DNA of 64,000 bases from BQWY01 sp046351095 (GCA_046351095.1 JAXLZC010000001.1:806001-870000), one strand, 5' to 3'. Shown: positions 18,392-27,710, counted from the stretch's first letter. Notes: a model not told the origin generated them from the letters alone. Numbers and translations are program-made.

Positions 18392-20287
18392 TTAGGCGAG
18401 CTTGAATTGACCGACTTGGCTGGTCAAACTCTCGGCGAGCTTGGCCATCTCTTCGATGGTCTGACGTGTGGTATCCGTCGCTTTCTGTGTGGCGACGGCG
18501 CCGCCGGTGAACTCCTTCAGGGAGCGACCGACTTTTTCCGTCGAGGACGACTGTTCGCTCGCGCTGTTCGCGATGGCGACGGCCAACTCGGCGGAGCGTT
18601 TGGCGATCGTGGAAATTTCGCCGAACACCTCACCGGTCTTCATAGCTGAGGCCGATCCGGCTTCCACCGCCTGTGTTTCTTGCTCCATCGCGATGACCGC
18701 GTCTTGCGTTTCCGTCTGAATGGTCTTCACGAGATCGGCGATCTCGCGGGTGGCCTGCGTGGAGCTTTCGGCCAACTTTCTGACCTGGTCGGCGACGACC
18801 GCGAACCGCGCGCCCGCCTCGCCGGCGCCCGCCGCCTCGATGGCGGCGTTCAGCGCGAGCAAGTTGGTTTGGCTCGCGATGTCGCGAATGGTCGACACGA
18901 TCTGCGAAATTTCCAACGACCGATCGCCCAGCGACTTGATCTGCTTGGACATGCGTTGCACCGCGCCGCGGATTTCTTGCATGTCGTGCACGGTGTCTTG
19001 CACGGCCTTACGACCGCGTTCCGTCGCGACGAGCACTTGCTTCGCGGAGTCGGACGACGTGTTGGCCGTGTCGGCCACCTGCTTCATGCCCTGGGTAAGC
19101 TGTTCGACCGCGCTCAGCGTCCGGACGGATTCTTCCGCCTGGTGACGCGCGGTGCCGGACATCTGCGTGGCCGTGTCACGAAGCGTTCCCGCCGACTTGT
19201 TGACGGCGCCGGCCGCGTCGCGCACCTGCCCGAGCAACTTACCGAACCGACCCAACATGAGGTTCAACCCGTCGGCGAGGTTTCCGAACATGTCCGCGGT
19301 GACTTCGCCGCGCTTCGTCAAGTCGCCTTTACCGACCTCGGAGACCATGACGAGGAAGGCCATCAACCGCTTTTGCATGGTGTCGCGTTCTTCCTCGGTG
19401 GACACCAACGTGGTCAACCGGTCCAACATGGCGTTGAACGATTTGGCCATCTGTCCGAACTCGTCGTTCGTCTCGATCTTGGCGCGGGCTTGGAAATTCC
19501 CTTGCGCCGCTTGGTTCGCGACGTCGGCGATGTGAATGACGTTTCGCGCGAAGAAGTGCGCCAAGCGATACCCGAACCACAACCCGAAGGCCACGGCGAG
19601 GATACCGCCGATCAGCATGAGGTTCGTGCCGTTCTCGGAAATCGCCTTCGCGTCTTCGTTCAGGTCGTGCGCGATTTCGGTCATGGTCTTGACCTGTTCG
19701 CTGTGCTTATCGACGGACTTGTCGAACGCGGGCGTCAGGTTGACCGTCAAGGCCAAGATACCCAATTCACGCATCTGCTCGGCTTGGTCGGCCGACAACT
19801 TCCGATCGAAGCTGTCCATGTAGGCTTCCAGCGCGCCTTTCGCTTCATGGAAGTACGCGTCGATGGCCGGGCGCAACTGATCGACGCCCTGGCGCTCGTC
19901 GCGTCCGCTGCGGGACACGCGCATGGTGCCGTTGCCGTATGACGACAGCTTGTCCTTAATGTTGGCTTCGTGCGTCGCGAGCTTCGCGATTTCCGGCTCG
20001 GCGTCCGACTTACGCGTGACGCTGGCGATCTGGAGCAGCGTTTGGTGGTGGTCGGTGAGCGCCGTACCGATCTCGTTGAAGTTCGAGAGCGGGGTGACGT
20101 AGTCCACGTACACGATCTGGGACTGGTTAGCCAACTGGCGCAACTTGAAGTAGCCCAGTCCTGCGATGAACATGATGACCAAGCTGATGAGACCGAATCC
20201 GACGATCAGCTTGACCTCGGTACGCTGGTCGCGAAACCACGGCATGGTCTCCAGGGCCAGCCGGGATGTTGTCTGCTGCTTCTTCAT
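18392..20287 (-). CDS. Methyl-accepting chemotaxis protein (PilJ-like)
   Basis: This 631-residue membrane receptor has TM1 at about 27-47, a helical periplasmic sensor (about 48-220) and TM2 at about 222-241. A HAMP domain (242-296) is followed by a second HAMP-like segment (300-352) and the coiled-coil signalling domain to 631. The hairpin tip is conserved around ASQTNLLALNAAIEAA. Two HAMP-like units and a helical sensor recall PilJ. The end (SQVGQFKLA) is short and lacks the NWETF pentapeptide that tethers CheR or CheB. Neither enzyme is encoded in the operon, so adaptation by methylation would need enzymes from elsewhere. The start is ATG behind GGAGGAG. Confidence 0.92.
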   Translation of the reverse strand: MKKQQTTSRLALETMPWFRDQRTEVKLIVGFGLISLVIMFIAGLGYFKLRQLANQSQIVYVDYVTPLSNFNEIGTALTDHHQTLLQIASVTRKSDAEPEIAKLATHEANIKDKLSSYGNGTMRVSRSGRDERQGVDQLRPAIDAYFHEAKGALEAYMDSFDRKLSADQAEQMRELGILALTVNLTPAFDKSVDKHSEQVKTMTEIAHDLNEDAKAISENGTNLMLIGGILAVAFGLWFGYRLAHFFARNVIHIADVANQAAQGNFQARAKIETNDEFGQMAKSFNAMLDRLTTLVSTEEERDTMQKRLMAFLVMVSEVGKGDLTKRGEVTADMFGNLADGLNLMLGRFGKLLGQVRDAAGAVNKSAGTLRDTATQMSGTARHQAEESVRTLSAVEQLTQGMKQVADTANTSSDSAKQVLVATERGRKAVQDTVHDMQEIRGAVQRMSKQIKSLGDRSLEISQIVSTIRDIASQTNLLALNAAIEAAGAGEAGARFAVVADQVRKLAESSTQATREIADLVKTIQTETQDAVIAMEQETQAVEAGSASAMKTGEVFGEISTIAKRSAELAVAIANSASEQSSSTEKVGRSLKEFTGGAVATQKATDTTRQTIEEMAKLAESLTSQVGQFKLA

Positions 20288-20389
20288 AACACGCTCCTCC
20301 TTGTGGCGATTCTCATCGCGCGGTCACGTGGGCTCGGCACTTCGCTCACACCCGACACATCCGGGACGACTCTCCCGACATCACGTCGC

Positions 20390-20890
20390 TTAACTGGCCT
20401 CCACCTTGGCAAGTAACGTCGGCACATCGACCATGCCGGCCATCCGTCCGTCGAGCGGCACCATGGCCGAGAGAAACGGTCGAGCCGCACTCTCCTGCGA
20501 GGAGGGCGGCGCGAGGAGGTCGCTCTTGACGAGGGAACGGATCTCCGGCACCTGATCGAGCAGCAAGCCGACCTGCTGGGTGCCGTGGCTCACCACGATG
20601 GCGAACGGCTGCGCCCCGTTGACGTCGTTGTGGTTCAGCACCGCACGCAGATCCACCAGCGGCATGATGGTGCCGCGTAAATTCGCGACGCCCACGATGA
20701 CTGCCGGCATCTTCGGCACAGGCGTGAGGTGGTCCACAGGAAACACCTCGCGCACGTACTTCAGATCGATCGCGAACAACTCGCCGCCGATGAGCGCCAC
20801 GCAGGCGCGCAGCGTCCCGATCGTCGATCCGGTGGTCAGGACCGCGACGGTGGTGGGAGCGGAGACAGGAACGGTGTCAGTAGGCGTCAT
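20390..20890 (-). CDS. cheW: CheW coupling protein (PilI-like)
   Basis: This 166-residue protein is the most canonical CheW of the operon. It contains GELFAIDLKYVREVF, then MPAVIVGVANLRGTIMPLVD with the signature Arg-Gly, and a C-terminal MAGMVDVPTLL. An Ala/Thr/Val-rich N-terminal extension of about 25 residues precedes the domain. It lies between the cheY and receptor genes, matching the pilH/pilI/pilJ order of type-IV-pilus chemosensory clusters. It should link the receptor to the hybrid CheA. Confidence 0.9.
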   Translation of the reverse strand: MTPTDTVPVSAPTTVAVLTTGSTIGTLRACVALIGGELFAIDLKYVREVFPVDHLTPVPKMPAVIVGVANLRGTIMPLVDLRAVLNHNDVNGAQPFAIVVSHGTQQVGLLLDQVPEIRSLVKSDLLAPPSSQESAARPFLSAMVPLDGRMAGMVDVPTLLAKVEAS

Positions 20891-20926
20891 AGGACGGCTT
20901 TCTCTCGGCGCAGACGTACGCGAGGT

Positions 20927-21289
20927 CTAGTGCAACGCGCGCTTGACGGCCGCCAACAAATCTTCCGACTTAAACGGCTTCACCACGTACCCGTTGGCGC
21001 CCTGTTGTTCGCCCCAGAACTTATCGCTGTCGTTGCCCTTCGAGGTGCACAAGATCACCGGAATCCCCTTCAAGCGATCGTCGCCCTTGATGTCGCGACA
21101 GGCCTGGAAGCCGTTGCGGCCCGGCATCACCACGTCCATGATGATCAGATCGGGCTTCTCCAACACGAGCTTGTCTTCCAGCTTGTCCGTATTGGAAAAG
21201 GTCACGACGGAATGGCTCGCCGACTTCAAAAAGCCTTCGATCATCTGCGCTTCCGCGAACGAATCATCCACCACCACGATCTTGCTCAT
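20927..21289 (-). CDS. CheY-like response regulator (PilH-like)
   Basis: A stand-alone 120-residue receiver. D8 and D9 form the acidic pocket, D52 (IIMDVVMPG) is the phospho-acceptor, the Thr is in LCTSKG and the Lys in VVKPF. The stretch KFWGEQQGANGYVVKPF closely recalls the W-G-x-x-Q-G-A pattern of PilG/PilH regulators of twitching motility, as opposed to flagellar CheY. It probably receives phosphate from the hybrid CheA four genes downstream, acting on pilus motors or as a phosphate sink. Confidence 0.92.
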   Translation of the reverse strand: MSKIVVVDDSFAEAQMIEGFLKSASHSVVTFSNTDKLEDKLVLEKPDLIIMDVVMPGRNGFQACRDIKGDDRLKGIPVILCTSKGNDSDKFWGEQQGANGYVVKPFKSEDLLAAVKRALH

Positions 21290-21374
21290 CTCTCGCTCCT
21301 TTAGGGGTCGGCGGCCCTATGCCGCCTGACGGTTCGTGAACCTTCCTGTCGACGAGGCGTTCGTCGCGTCGAGA

Positions 21375-22109
21375 CTACCGCATCGGATAGACGACGCTCA
21401 GCGCACCCGCCAAGTCGCCTTCCTTCCAGCCTTCCTTCCGCATCCCGGTCACATCGCGCTCGCCCTTCGGATTGCCGTGGCAGGACAAGCAGGAGGTGGT
21501 CGCATATTCCGGATCCATCAGGCGATACACCGGCTTGCCGTTCAGCATCGTGGCCTTGGCATACTGCTGGCCCTTCGGATGGCGCGCATCGGAGAAAAGA
21601 CGCAACACGTCGCTCTCGAATTCGTCCGGACGATTGTTCGGATTGCGGTAGTCATTGCCCGTCAACTTGATGCGGATGCCCGTCTTCTTATAGAAGCGTT
21701 CGCCGGTCTTTCTGGCGAAGATAGCGGGTAGGAATCCCTTGAAGCCCACGCCCTGCTTGTTGATGACGACCTGCGCGTCGTCGACGACTTCCTTCTCGGC
21801 TTCCAACAAGCTCAGCAACACATTTTGCTGCGGGAGATTGGCCCCACGCGACAAATCGATCTTCGTTTGATTGCGGAACCGCTCGGCCACCTGCGCGGCC
21901 AAGAAGTCGCCGGTGAAGCCCTTTCCGGACTTGCTGGCATCGTTGATGAGGTCTTGGTGTTCGGAGACGACACCACGGCCCAGCTTGACCAACTTGATCA
22001 AGAGCTCGCTGGTCTCCCCTTCCTCTGACGCCCAGACAGCAGCTGGAATCAGGGCAAGGCTACCGGCAAACAACAGACTGCCGACGAGTGCCGCAATACG
22101 AACCTTCAT
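21375..22109 (-). CDS. Periplasmic DUF3365 (Tll0287-like) c-heme protein
   Basis: This 244-residue exported protein has a signal peptide at 1-28 (SLALIPAAVWA cleavage region), a helical PAS-like DUF3365 body, and one c-type heme site CLSCH at 207-211. DUF3365/Tll0287 domains are haem sensors, often fused to receptors or kinases. Here the protein is separate and is the first gene of the chemosensory operon, 85 bp before cheY. It is therefore a plausible soluble redox or gas-sensing partner of the downstream receptor. ATG 22109 with GGGAGGAC upstream decides the start over an in-frame codon 21 bp earlier. Confidence 0.85.
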   Translation of the reverse strand: MKVRIAALVGSLLFAGSLALIPAAVWASEEGETSELLIKLVKLGRGVVSEHQDLINDASKSGKGFTGDFLAAQVAERFRNQTKIDLSRGANLPQQNVLLSLLEAEKEVVDDAQVVINKQGVGFKGFLPAIFARKTGERFYKKTGIRIKLTGNDYRNPNNRPDEFESDVLRLFSDARHPKGQQYAKATMLNGKPVYRLMDPEYATTSCLSCHGNPKGERDVTGMRKEGWKEGDLAGALSVVYPMR

Positions 22110-22374
22110 AACGTCCTCCCTCGGAGACAAAGGATCAGCGGTGAGAAATCACTCACAAGTATAGCGCCCATCGCAAAAGGCGCCAGTCGCACCTGCGTGT
22201 CGTCACACAGACTCGTGCGTGGCGACCACGCACCTACCCCTGGATATCGTTACTTATGCACTGAGGTCGACAAATCTCAAAACGAATTGCAGAATATCGA
22301 CAGCACAGTGACGGGGCAGTACGAGCACGAGGGAAAAGAATGAGACGGGAGAGAGCAAACGGTTGCGGTGAGGA
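22110..22374. other. Intergenic region upstream of the chemosensory operon
   Basis: This 265-bp gap follows cobQ. On the minus strand a good -10 box TATACT (22163-22158) lies about 50 bp before the DUF3365 start. The best -35 at 17-bp spacing (CTGGCG, 22186-22181) is weak. No terminator for cobQ was found. Confidence 0.35.
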
Positions 22375-23901
22375 CTACATCGGCGCGGCAAACGGATCGC
22401 AGCGCAGGTGGTGCGCCACGTGATCGGTCCAACGGTCGATGGCCTGACGACGTTGTGCCTCGACGTCGGACAAGGAGTCGGCGCGCAGCGCCAGGCCCTT
22501 TGTACGACGCTGTCGGTTCAGCCAATAGGTACGAAAGGCCCCGGACTCAAAAATTCCATGCAAGCTCGTCCCCCACACCACGCCATCGTCGGACCTGGCG
22601 CCTTCGGGCTCCAGCGATGGCAATGCGGAATCGGAAGGAGCGAAATCCGCTGTCTTCGGGCGAATCAAGAAACAGGGCTGTGCCGTACCACGAAGGATAC
22701 GCCCCATATGAATTTCATAGCCGCTGATCGCGAACGCCCCATCTCCGCCGTGGGCAAGCATGTCTCCGACAACCTGCCGGCAGACCTTCGGGGCGACAAA
22801 CCGCGTGGAGACATCCAAGAAACCGAATCCGTCGGTCTGCCCTCCACCTTCGCATTCGTCCGGATCATCGATACGGTGCCCCAACATCTGGTACCCGCCG
22901 CAAATGCCCACGATATCGCGTTGCGACGCGCGATGCCGCTCGAGCGCCGTTGCCCACCCGCGACGTCGCAGACTCGCCAGATCCACCAGCGTACTCTTGG
23001 TGCCTGGAAGGATCAGCACATCTGCACCTTCGGCCTCGGACGGCTGGGCAACGTACCGCAATGAAACATCCGACTCGCGCATCAATGGATCGAAATCGGT
23101 GAAGTTACTCATACGCTCCAACAGCACGACCGCAATGTTGATCCGGTCCGGAGAAAACGCTTTGGCCGTTGCACGTGTGCGGTCGAGGCTGTCCTCCTGC
23201 TCGATGCCGTGTTCGCGCAAATAGGGAATCACACCCCAGACAGGCACCTCCCCACGAGTTTCCAACATCCTGATGCCGTCGTCGAACAACGAGGCGTCGC
23301 CACGAAACTTATTCACGAGCACACCGACGACACGCCGCCGCGCTTCCCGCGGCAGCAGGTCCAGCGTCCCAAGTACTTGCGCAAACACACCGCCACGGTC
23401 GATATCCGCGACAAGCACCACCGCCGCATCGGCATGCTCAACCATCCGCCAGTTAACCAGATCGCGAGACATCAGGTTCAACTCCGCTGCACTCCCCGCC
23501 CCTTCGAGCACGACCGCATCGGCCTCCGCGGTCAACCTTGCGTAGCTCTCCGTAATGGCTGTCCAGAGGTGCGTCTGATCGCGATAATAGGCGGCCGCCG
23601 ATACTGTCTCCAGTGCGCGCCCCTGCACAATGACTTGGCAGGCTGCATCCGCCTCCGGTTTGAGCAACACCGGGTTCATATCGATGGTCGGCTCCAGCCC
23701 ACAGGCCCAGGCTTGTACCGCCTGGGCGCGACTGATCTCACCGCCGTCTCTCGTGACGAACGAGTTGAGCGACATGTTTTGCGCCTTAAACGGCACCACT
23801 CGAAGCCCCTGGCGAAACCACAAGCGACAGAGGGCCGTCGCGATCAGGCTTTTCCCCACATCGGATCCTGTGCCGAGCACAGCGAGCGGTCTACGGATCA
23901 T
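22375..23901 (-). CDS. cobQ: Cobyric acid synthase CobQ
   Basis: CobQ (CbiP) amidates adenosylcobyrinate a,c-diamide at positions b, d, e and g using glutamine and ATP. The 508-residue protein has the N-terminal ATP-binding domain with P-loop GTGSDVGKS (10-18) and FKAQNMSLNS. The C-terminal class-I glutamine amidotransferase carries nucleophile C334 (GICGGYQML) and H448 (GTSLHGIFE). Length is normal. It is the last gene of the long cobalamin operon. Its ATG overlaps the cbiZ stop by 4 nt. Confidence 0.96.
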   Translation of the reverse strand: MIRRPLAVLGTGSDVGKSLIATALCRLWFRQGLRVVPFKAQNMSLNSFVTRDGGEISRAQAVQAWACGLEPTIDMNPVLLKPEADAACQVIVQGRALETVSAAAYYRDQTHLWTAITESYARLTAEADAVVLEGAGSAAELNLMSRDLVNWRMVEHADAAVVLVADIDRGGVFAQVLGTLDLLPREARRRVVGVLVNKFRGDASLFDDGIRMLETRGEVPVWGVIPYLREHGIEQEDSLDRTRATAKAFSPDRINIAVVLLERMSNFTDFDPLMRESDVSLRYVAQPSEAEGADVLILPGTKSTLVDLASLRRRGWATALERHRASQRDIVGICGGYQMLGHRIDDPDECEGGGQTDGFGFLDVSTRFVAPKVCRQVVGDMLAHGGDGAFAISGYEIHMGRILRGTAQPCFLIRPKTADFAPSDSALPSLEPEGARSDDGVVWGTSLHGIFESGAFRTYWLNRQRRTKGLALRADSLSDVEAQRRQAIDRWTDHVAHHLRCDPFAAPM

Positions 23902-24713
23902 ACACGCCGCCTTCTCTGCGAGGCCGGTCGATGCGTCGCATCCCAGCGACGCGCCTTTGCAAGACCACGTTCAACTGAGGTCCGCACGACCCGCGCGATC
24001 AAGGCACCGATCAGCGTATGGGTCCCGCTGTATTCGAGGCACGGCGCGCGTTCGTCGAGTCCCACCGCGATTGCCACTGCATCCGTACCGGTTCCAGTGG
24101 CGGGCTTGCTACGTGCCGTCTGTACACACTGCTCGCGCAACACAGCAGTCTTCGTCTCCGTGGCGACTTGCACGGCTCCAACCATGGCGGATGGAGTAAG
24201 TGTGGAGCCGATGAGGACGATGAGATTGATCGTTCCAAAGCCCTGCCCGCCGAGAGCTCTTGTACGTCTCTTCTTACCGATGGCAGCAGGCCATTCGCCC
24301 GCCGCCACGGCATTGGTCACTCCTACAGTCGTGAGGCAACGGACCCACTGTCCGTCACGGCGCGCAACGGTCGAGACGTATTTTGTCATGGGGACTGCCG
24401 TCATCAAGCCGACCGGGACCTCGCGCAGACCGAGCGATCGCGCCAATCCTCGTAAGGTCGACGCAGGTGTCGGCCATGTCACAGCCAGTGAGTGGGAAGG
24501 AACTGTCTCACGTCTCGATGGATGAACTGCGTTGGCCGCAACCTGATGATTGAGCAGATACCGTGCACGCACGAATCCGCCCCGGCAGGGTGCCGACGAA
24601 AGGACGGCACAAGGACGCTGCAGATCGACGATCAACGTTTGCCGGTCCTCCGACAGACGCACGTCGAACAGTGCATGAGACAGTCGGCAGTTTTGTGCAC
24701 GTCCAGCAGCCAT
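23898..24713 (-). CDS. cbiZ: Adenosylcobinamide amidohydrolase CbiZ
   Basis: CbiZ cleaves the aminopropanol arm from adenosylcobinamide to give adenosylcobyric acid, allowing salvage of imported corrinoids. The 271-residue protein shows the family pattern: an early RGGF-like stretch (CRGGFVRARYLLN), VTTVGVTNAVAAG-like (LTTVGVTNAVAAGE), GTINLIVLI, ATETKTAVL, GTGTDAVAIA and YSGTHTLIG. It sits between cobD and cobQ in the operon. The family is common in archaea and scattered in bacteria, so its presence beside CbiB and CobU suggests the cell both builds and remodels corrinoids. The assignment rests on motifs read by eye. Confidence 0.85.
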   Translation of the reverse strand: MAAGRAQNCRLSHALFDVRLSEDRQTLIVDLQRPCAVLSSAPCRGGFVRARYLLNHQVAANAVHPSRRETVPSHSLAVTWPTPASTLRGLARSLGLREVPVGLMTAVPMTKYVSTVARRDGQWVRCLTTVGVTNAVAAGEWPAAIGKKRRTRALGGQGFGTINLIVLIGSTLTPSAMVGAVQVATETKTAVLREQCVQTARSKPATGTGTDAVAIAVGLDERAPCLEYSGTHTLIGALIARVVRTSVERGLAKARRWDATHRPASQRRRRV

Positions 24714-24720
24714 CGTGTCG

Positions 24721-25917
24721 TCAGCCTGTCGCCTGCGTCTTTAGTGCTCTGCGCAGGTGCGTCAGCAGCCGATCTTGATCGGCTGGCTTTTTCACGGCCA
24801 CTCGGATGCAGCGCTCGCAATCAGGACCGAATCCCGTCCCATCACGCACGAGCAAACCCTTCGTTCGCAATTCAGCAATCACGCGTCGCACATCGACTGT
24901 TTCAGGCAATTCCATCCAGAGAAAATTTGCAGTGGACGGAAAGACCGTACAGCCAGGGATGGCGTTCAGCGCAGCCGCCATCCGCTTCCGCCATCGAGAC
25001 ATGACGTCGAGACTGCGGCGAGCATGCGCACGATCTCCGAGCGCAGCAAGCGCCGCCTGTTGCGCGACGGCATTCACCGACCACGTCACCTGTTGCGCGC
25101 GAATGCGGGCACAGACCGTCGGCGACGCAATCACGTACCCAACCCGCAATCCGGGTAAGGCGTGGAACTTCGTCAGGCTGCGCAAGACGACCGTCGTGAC
25201 CGGCCACGCAGTCCGCCTCTCTATCGGCGAACGCACGTTTAATAGCGAGATCGCCTCGCAGTAGTCTGCGAAGGCCTCATCGACAATACACCAGATCCCG
25301 GCGCGCGCCGCGAGCCGCGCGACTTGCAAAAGTGCCTCGCGAGAAACAGACTGCCCCGTCGGACTATTCGGATTGCAGATGACGATGGCGTCCGGGCGGC
25401 GCGAGCGGGAGGTCTCGCGAAGTTCCCGGCGCAGCAGTGCAAGCGGCGGCTGAAACCGCTGCGCGCTCGTGGCATTTATACACGTCGTTCGCGCGCCGGC
25501 TGCGGTCAGCGCGGCGGCATACTCCCCGAACGTTGGCCCGATAATCCAGGCATGCCGAATACGCAAAGCCAGAGGCAGCAGGTGAATCAGTTCGTTGGAA
25601 CCGTTGCCCACGACAAGCTGGTCGATCGAACAGTGCCACCGTGCGGCAAGGAGACACCGCAGATCCACACAGTCCGCGTCGGGATAGTGCACAAGGGCGG
25701 TCCGTAGTTGCCCCAATGCCTTCAATACTCGCGGCGAGGGTCCAAGCGGATTAATGCTCGCGCTGAAATCGATGAGGCGCGAGACAGGTCGCCGCAATTC
25801 GCGCGCGGCGGTATACACATCGCCACCGTGCGTCACCGACTGTGCCGCAGCTGACTGGCACAGGAAAGAGTCTGCGGTGCTGGTCGATTTCCGGCGAGAC
25901 GGTCGGCGCGTCTTCAT
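24721..25917 (-). CDS. cobD: Threonine-phosphate decarboxylase CobD (fold-type I PLP enzyme)
   Basis: CobD makes (R)-1-amino-2-propanol O-phosphate from L-threonine phosphate for the corrinoid side chain. The 398-residue aminotransferase-like protein has THGGDVYTAA near the N terminus, IDFSASINPLGPSP, VGNGSNELIHLLP, CNPNSPTGQS, DEAFADY and the PLP-lysine region LRSLTKFHALPGLRVGY. Similar sequence motifs occur in histidinol-phosphate aminotransferase, but gene order (cbiB-cobD-cbiZ) and THGGD favour CobD. ATG 25917 lies 17 bp after the cbiB stop. The longer frame would run deep into cbiB and is rejected. The ~40-residue N-terminal extension is slightly unusual. Confidence 0.9.
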   Translation of the reverse strand: MKTRRPSRRKSTSTADSFLCQSAAAQSVTHGGDVYTAARELRRPVSRLIDFSASINPLGPSPRVLKALGQLRTALVHYPDADCVDLRCLLAARWHCSIDQLVVGNGSNELIHLLPLALRIRHAWIIGPTFGEYAAALTAAGARTTCINATSAQRFQPPLALLRRELRETSRSRRPDAIVICNPNSPTGQSVSREALLQVARLAARAGIWCIVDEAFADYCEAISLLNVRSPIERRTAWPVTTVVLRSLTKFHALPGLRVGYVIASPTVCARIRAQQVTWSVNAVAQQAALAALGDRAHARRSLDVMSRWRKRMAAALNAIPGCTVFPSTANFLWMELPETVDVRRVIAELRTKGLLVRDGTGFGPDCERCIRVAVKKPADQDRLLTHLRRALKTQATG

Positions 25918-25934
25918 ACAACGGTACGAACCCC

Positions 25935-26906
25935 TCACCACCAACTGCCGGTCCAGACACGCATGACCAGCACAGCCAGCGCCAGCACGATCAAACTGGT
26001 GGCCGCCATGACCCGCATCGCCTCGTCCAAGGTCTGCAGATCGAGCGGACGCACGGCATCGCCAAGCGACGGTCGCTCGTGCGGCACACCGTCGTACCAA
26101 TTGACGCCGCCGAGTTGCACGGCCAGCGCACCAGCCATCGCCGCTTCAGGCCGTCCGCTGTTTGGACTCGGATGGTTGCCGCCATCGCGTAGGGTCGTAC
26201 GCCAGGATCCGAGCACCGGCTCCGATCCGCCCCGCACCCATCCGGCAGCCAGGCCGATGGCAAAGGCCGTCAGCCGCGACGGCACCCAATTGAGCGCATC
26301 GTCCAGCCGGGCACTGGCCCACCCGAGATCGCGATAGGGTTCCTCGCGATGCCCCACCATGCTGTCGAGAGTGTTGACCGTCTTGTAGGCCAACGCCAGG
26401 GCAGGTCCGCCGATCGCGAGATGCAACAGCGGCGCGACGATCCCGTCGGCAGTACTTTCCGCTAAGGTCTCGATCGTCGCGCGTACGATCTGGGGTTCGT
26501 CCAATGACTGCGTATCTCGCCCGACGATCAAACTCAACGCCTGGCGCGCGAGGTCCAGCTCTCCCGCTGCAAGCGCATCCGACACCGCCCGCACATGGTC
26601 CCACAGATCGCGCGCGGCAACCGTCGTCCAGGCAAGCAAGACGGACAACACCAGTGCCAGAAACGGCCAGAGCACAGCCGCGACGGTCAACGTCCACATC
26701 GCGACGATGTAGACCAACATCGGCAGAAACAACGCCAGCACCACGCCCGCCAGCCGCAGCGCCATCGGGCTCCGACACGTTCGACGGATCGTCTGCTCAC
26801 AGGCGGCGATCGTCGCACCGATGGCGCGCACCGGATGCGGCAACCACCGAGGGTCTCCCGCCAACGCGTCCAACCAGGCGACCAGTACAAGCAGACCGGC
26901 ACTCAT
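25935..26906 (-). CDS. cbiB: Adenosylcobinamide-phosphate synthase CbiB
   Basis: CbiB, an inner-membrane enzyme, joins adenosylcobyric acid with aminopropanol phosphate. The 323-residue protein begins with the family sequence DALAGDPRWLPHPVRAIG. It has several hydrophobic helices (about 50-100, 160-185, 215-230, 300-320), the conserved ESTADGIVAPL and YKTVNTLDSMVGH, and a late GRPEAAMAGAL. It overlaps cobS by 4 nt. The product of the downstream cobD gene is its co-substrate source. Confidence 0.94.
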   Translation of the reverse strand: MSAGLLVLVAWLDALAGDPRWLPHPVRAIGATIAACEQTIRRTCRSPMALRLAGVVLALFLPMLVYIVAMWTLTVAAVLWPFLALVLSVLLAWTTVAARDLWDHVRAVSDALAAGELDLARQALSLIVGRDTQSLDEPQIVRATIETLAESTADGIVAPLLHLAIGGPALALAYKTVNTLDSMVGHREEPYRDLGWASARLDDALNWVPSRLTAFAIGLAAGWVRGGSEPVLGSWRTTLRDGGNHPSPNSGRPEAAMAGALAVQLGGVNWYDGVPHERPSLGDAVRPLDLQTLDEAMRVMAATSLIVLALAVLVMRVWTGSWW

Positions 26907-27709
26907 CCCACGGTCCCCCCAAGCGGCGCGACTAACAAGACGGAAATTTCGACGACTTCATTGGTTGCGCCCAACAGGTCGCCGCTCACGCCGCCGAACA
27001 ATTGTCGATACGACCGTCGCAACAGGGCGACAATCACGAGGGCACAGAGTCCGGCGCTAGTTATAACGGAGAGACCGCGCGGCAGGAGCAAGGCCATCAC
27101 AACCAACGGCAACGCGGCAACCAGCAGCGTGCGCCACAGATGCCCGCGTGTGAGCCCGGCGACAAACGGTGCCGCCAGTCCACCATCGGATCGAGCGGCG
27201 GGCAATGAGACGGCCATCGCGACCATCGCGCAGCGCGACACAATCGGCGCAGACAATAATGCAGCTATACGTAGTCCAGCGGGTAATGCCAGCAGCGCGG
27301 CATAACGCAGCAGCAGCGACAGGGCAAGGCCCGTCGCCCCGAGCGCGCCGATATGCGGGTCGCGCATGATGGCCAGCCGCGCGGCCGGCGTGCGGCCACC
27401 GGCCAGGCCGTCGACGGTGTCGGCCAATCCGTCTTGGTGTAGACCACGAGTCAGCACCACCAGCAACACCACCACAAGGCCCGCAGCCACGGACGGATGA
27501 AACAGTTCCCGCAACACGATATCCGCAACAACGAGGATCACTCCGATGAGCAGGCCGACGACAGGGTACCAGACCATGGAGGCAGCCAGGTCCGCCTCAT
27601 CGACCTGATGGGCACGGTCCTGCACCGCGCGGGGCAATGGGAGCGGAACGGCGGTCAGGAAATGCCAGGCGACGATCCACGGGGACGGGCGGTCGGGACG
27701 GATCGACAT
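26903..27709 (-). CDS. cobS: Adenosylcobinamide-GDP ribazoletransferase CobS
   Basis: CobS (CobV) attaches alpha-ribazole (phosphate) to adenosylcobinamide-GDP, the last joining step of the nucleotide loop, at the inner membrane. The 268-residue polytopic protein shows family motifs: FLTAVPLPLP at the N terminus, WYPVVGLLIG and the Asp-rich LHQDGLADTVDGLAGG, where the acidic residues bind metal. The hydrophobic C-terminal half spans the membrane. The ATG lies one base after the cobT stop, so translation is likely coupled. Confidence 0.94.
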   Translation of the reverse strand: MSIRPDRPSPWIVAWHFLTAVPLPLPRAVQDRAHQVDEADLAASMVWYPVVGLLIGVILVVADIVLRELFHPSVAAGLVVVLLVVLTRGLHQDGLADTVDGLAGGRTPAARLAIMRDPHIGALGATGLALSLLLRYAALLALPAGLRIAALLSAPIVSRCAMVAMAVSLPAARSDGGLAAPFVAGLTRGHLWRTLLVAALPLVVMALLLPRGLSVITSAGLCALVIVALLRRSYRQLFGGVSGDLLGATNEVVEISVLLVAPLGGTVG

Positions 27710-27710
27710 G

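Noticed and set aside
18680..19942. Plus-strand open frame (420 codons)
   Set aside because: Antisense shadow of the chemoreceptor gene, composition-driven.
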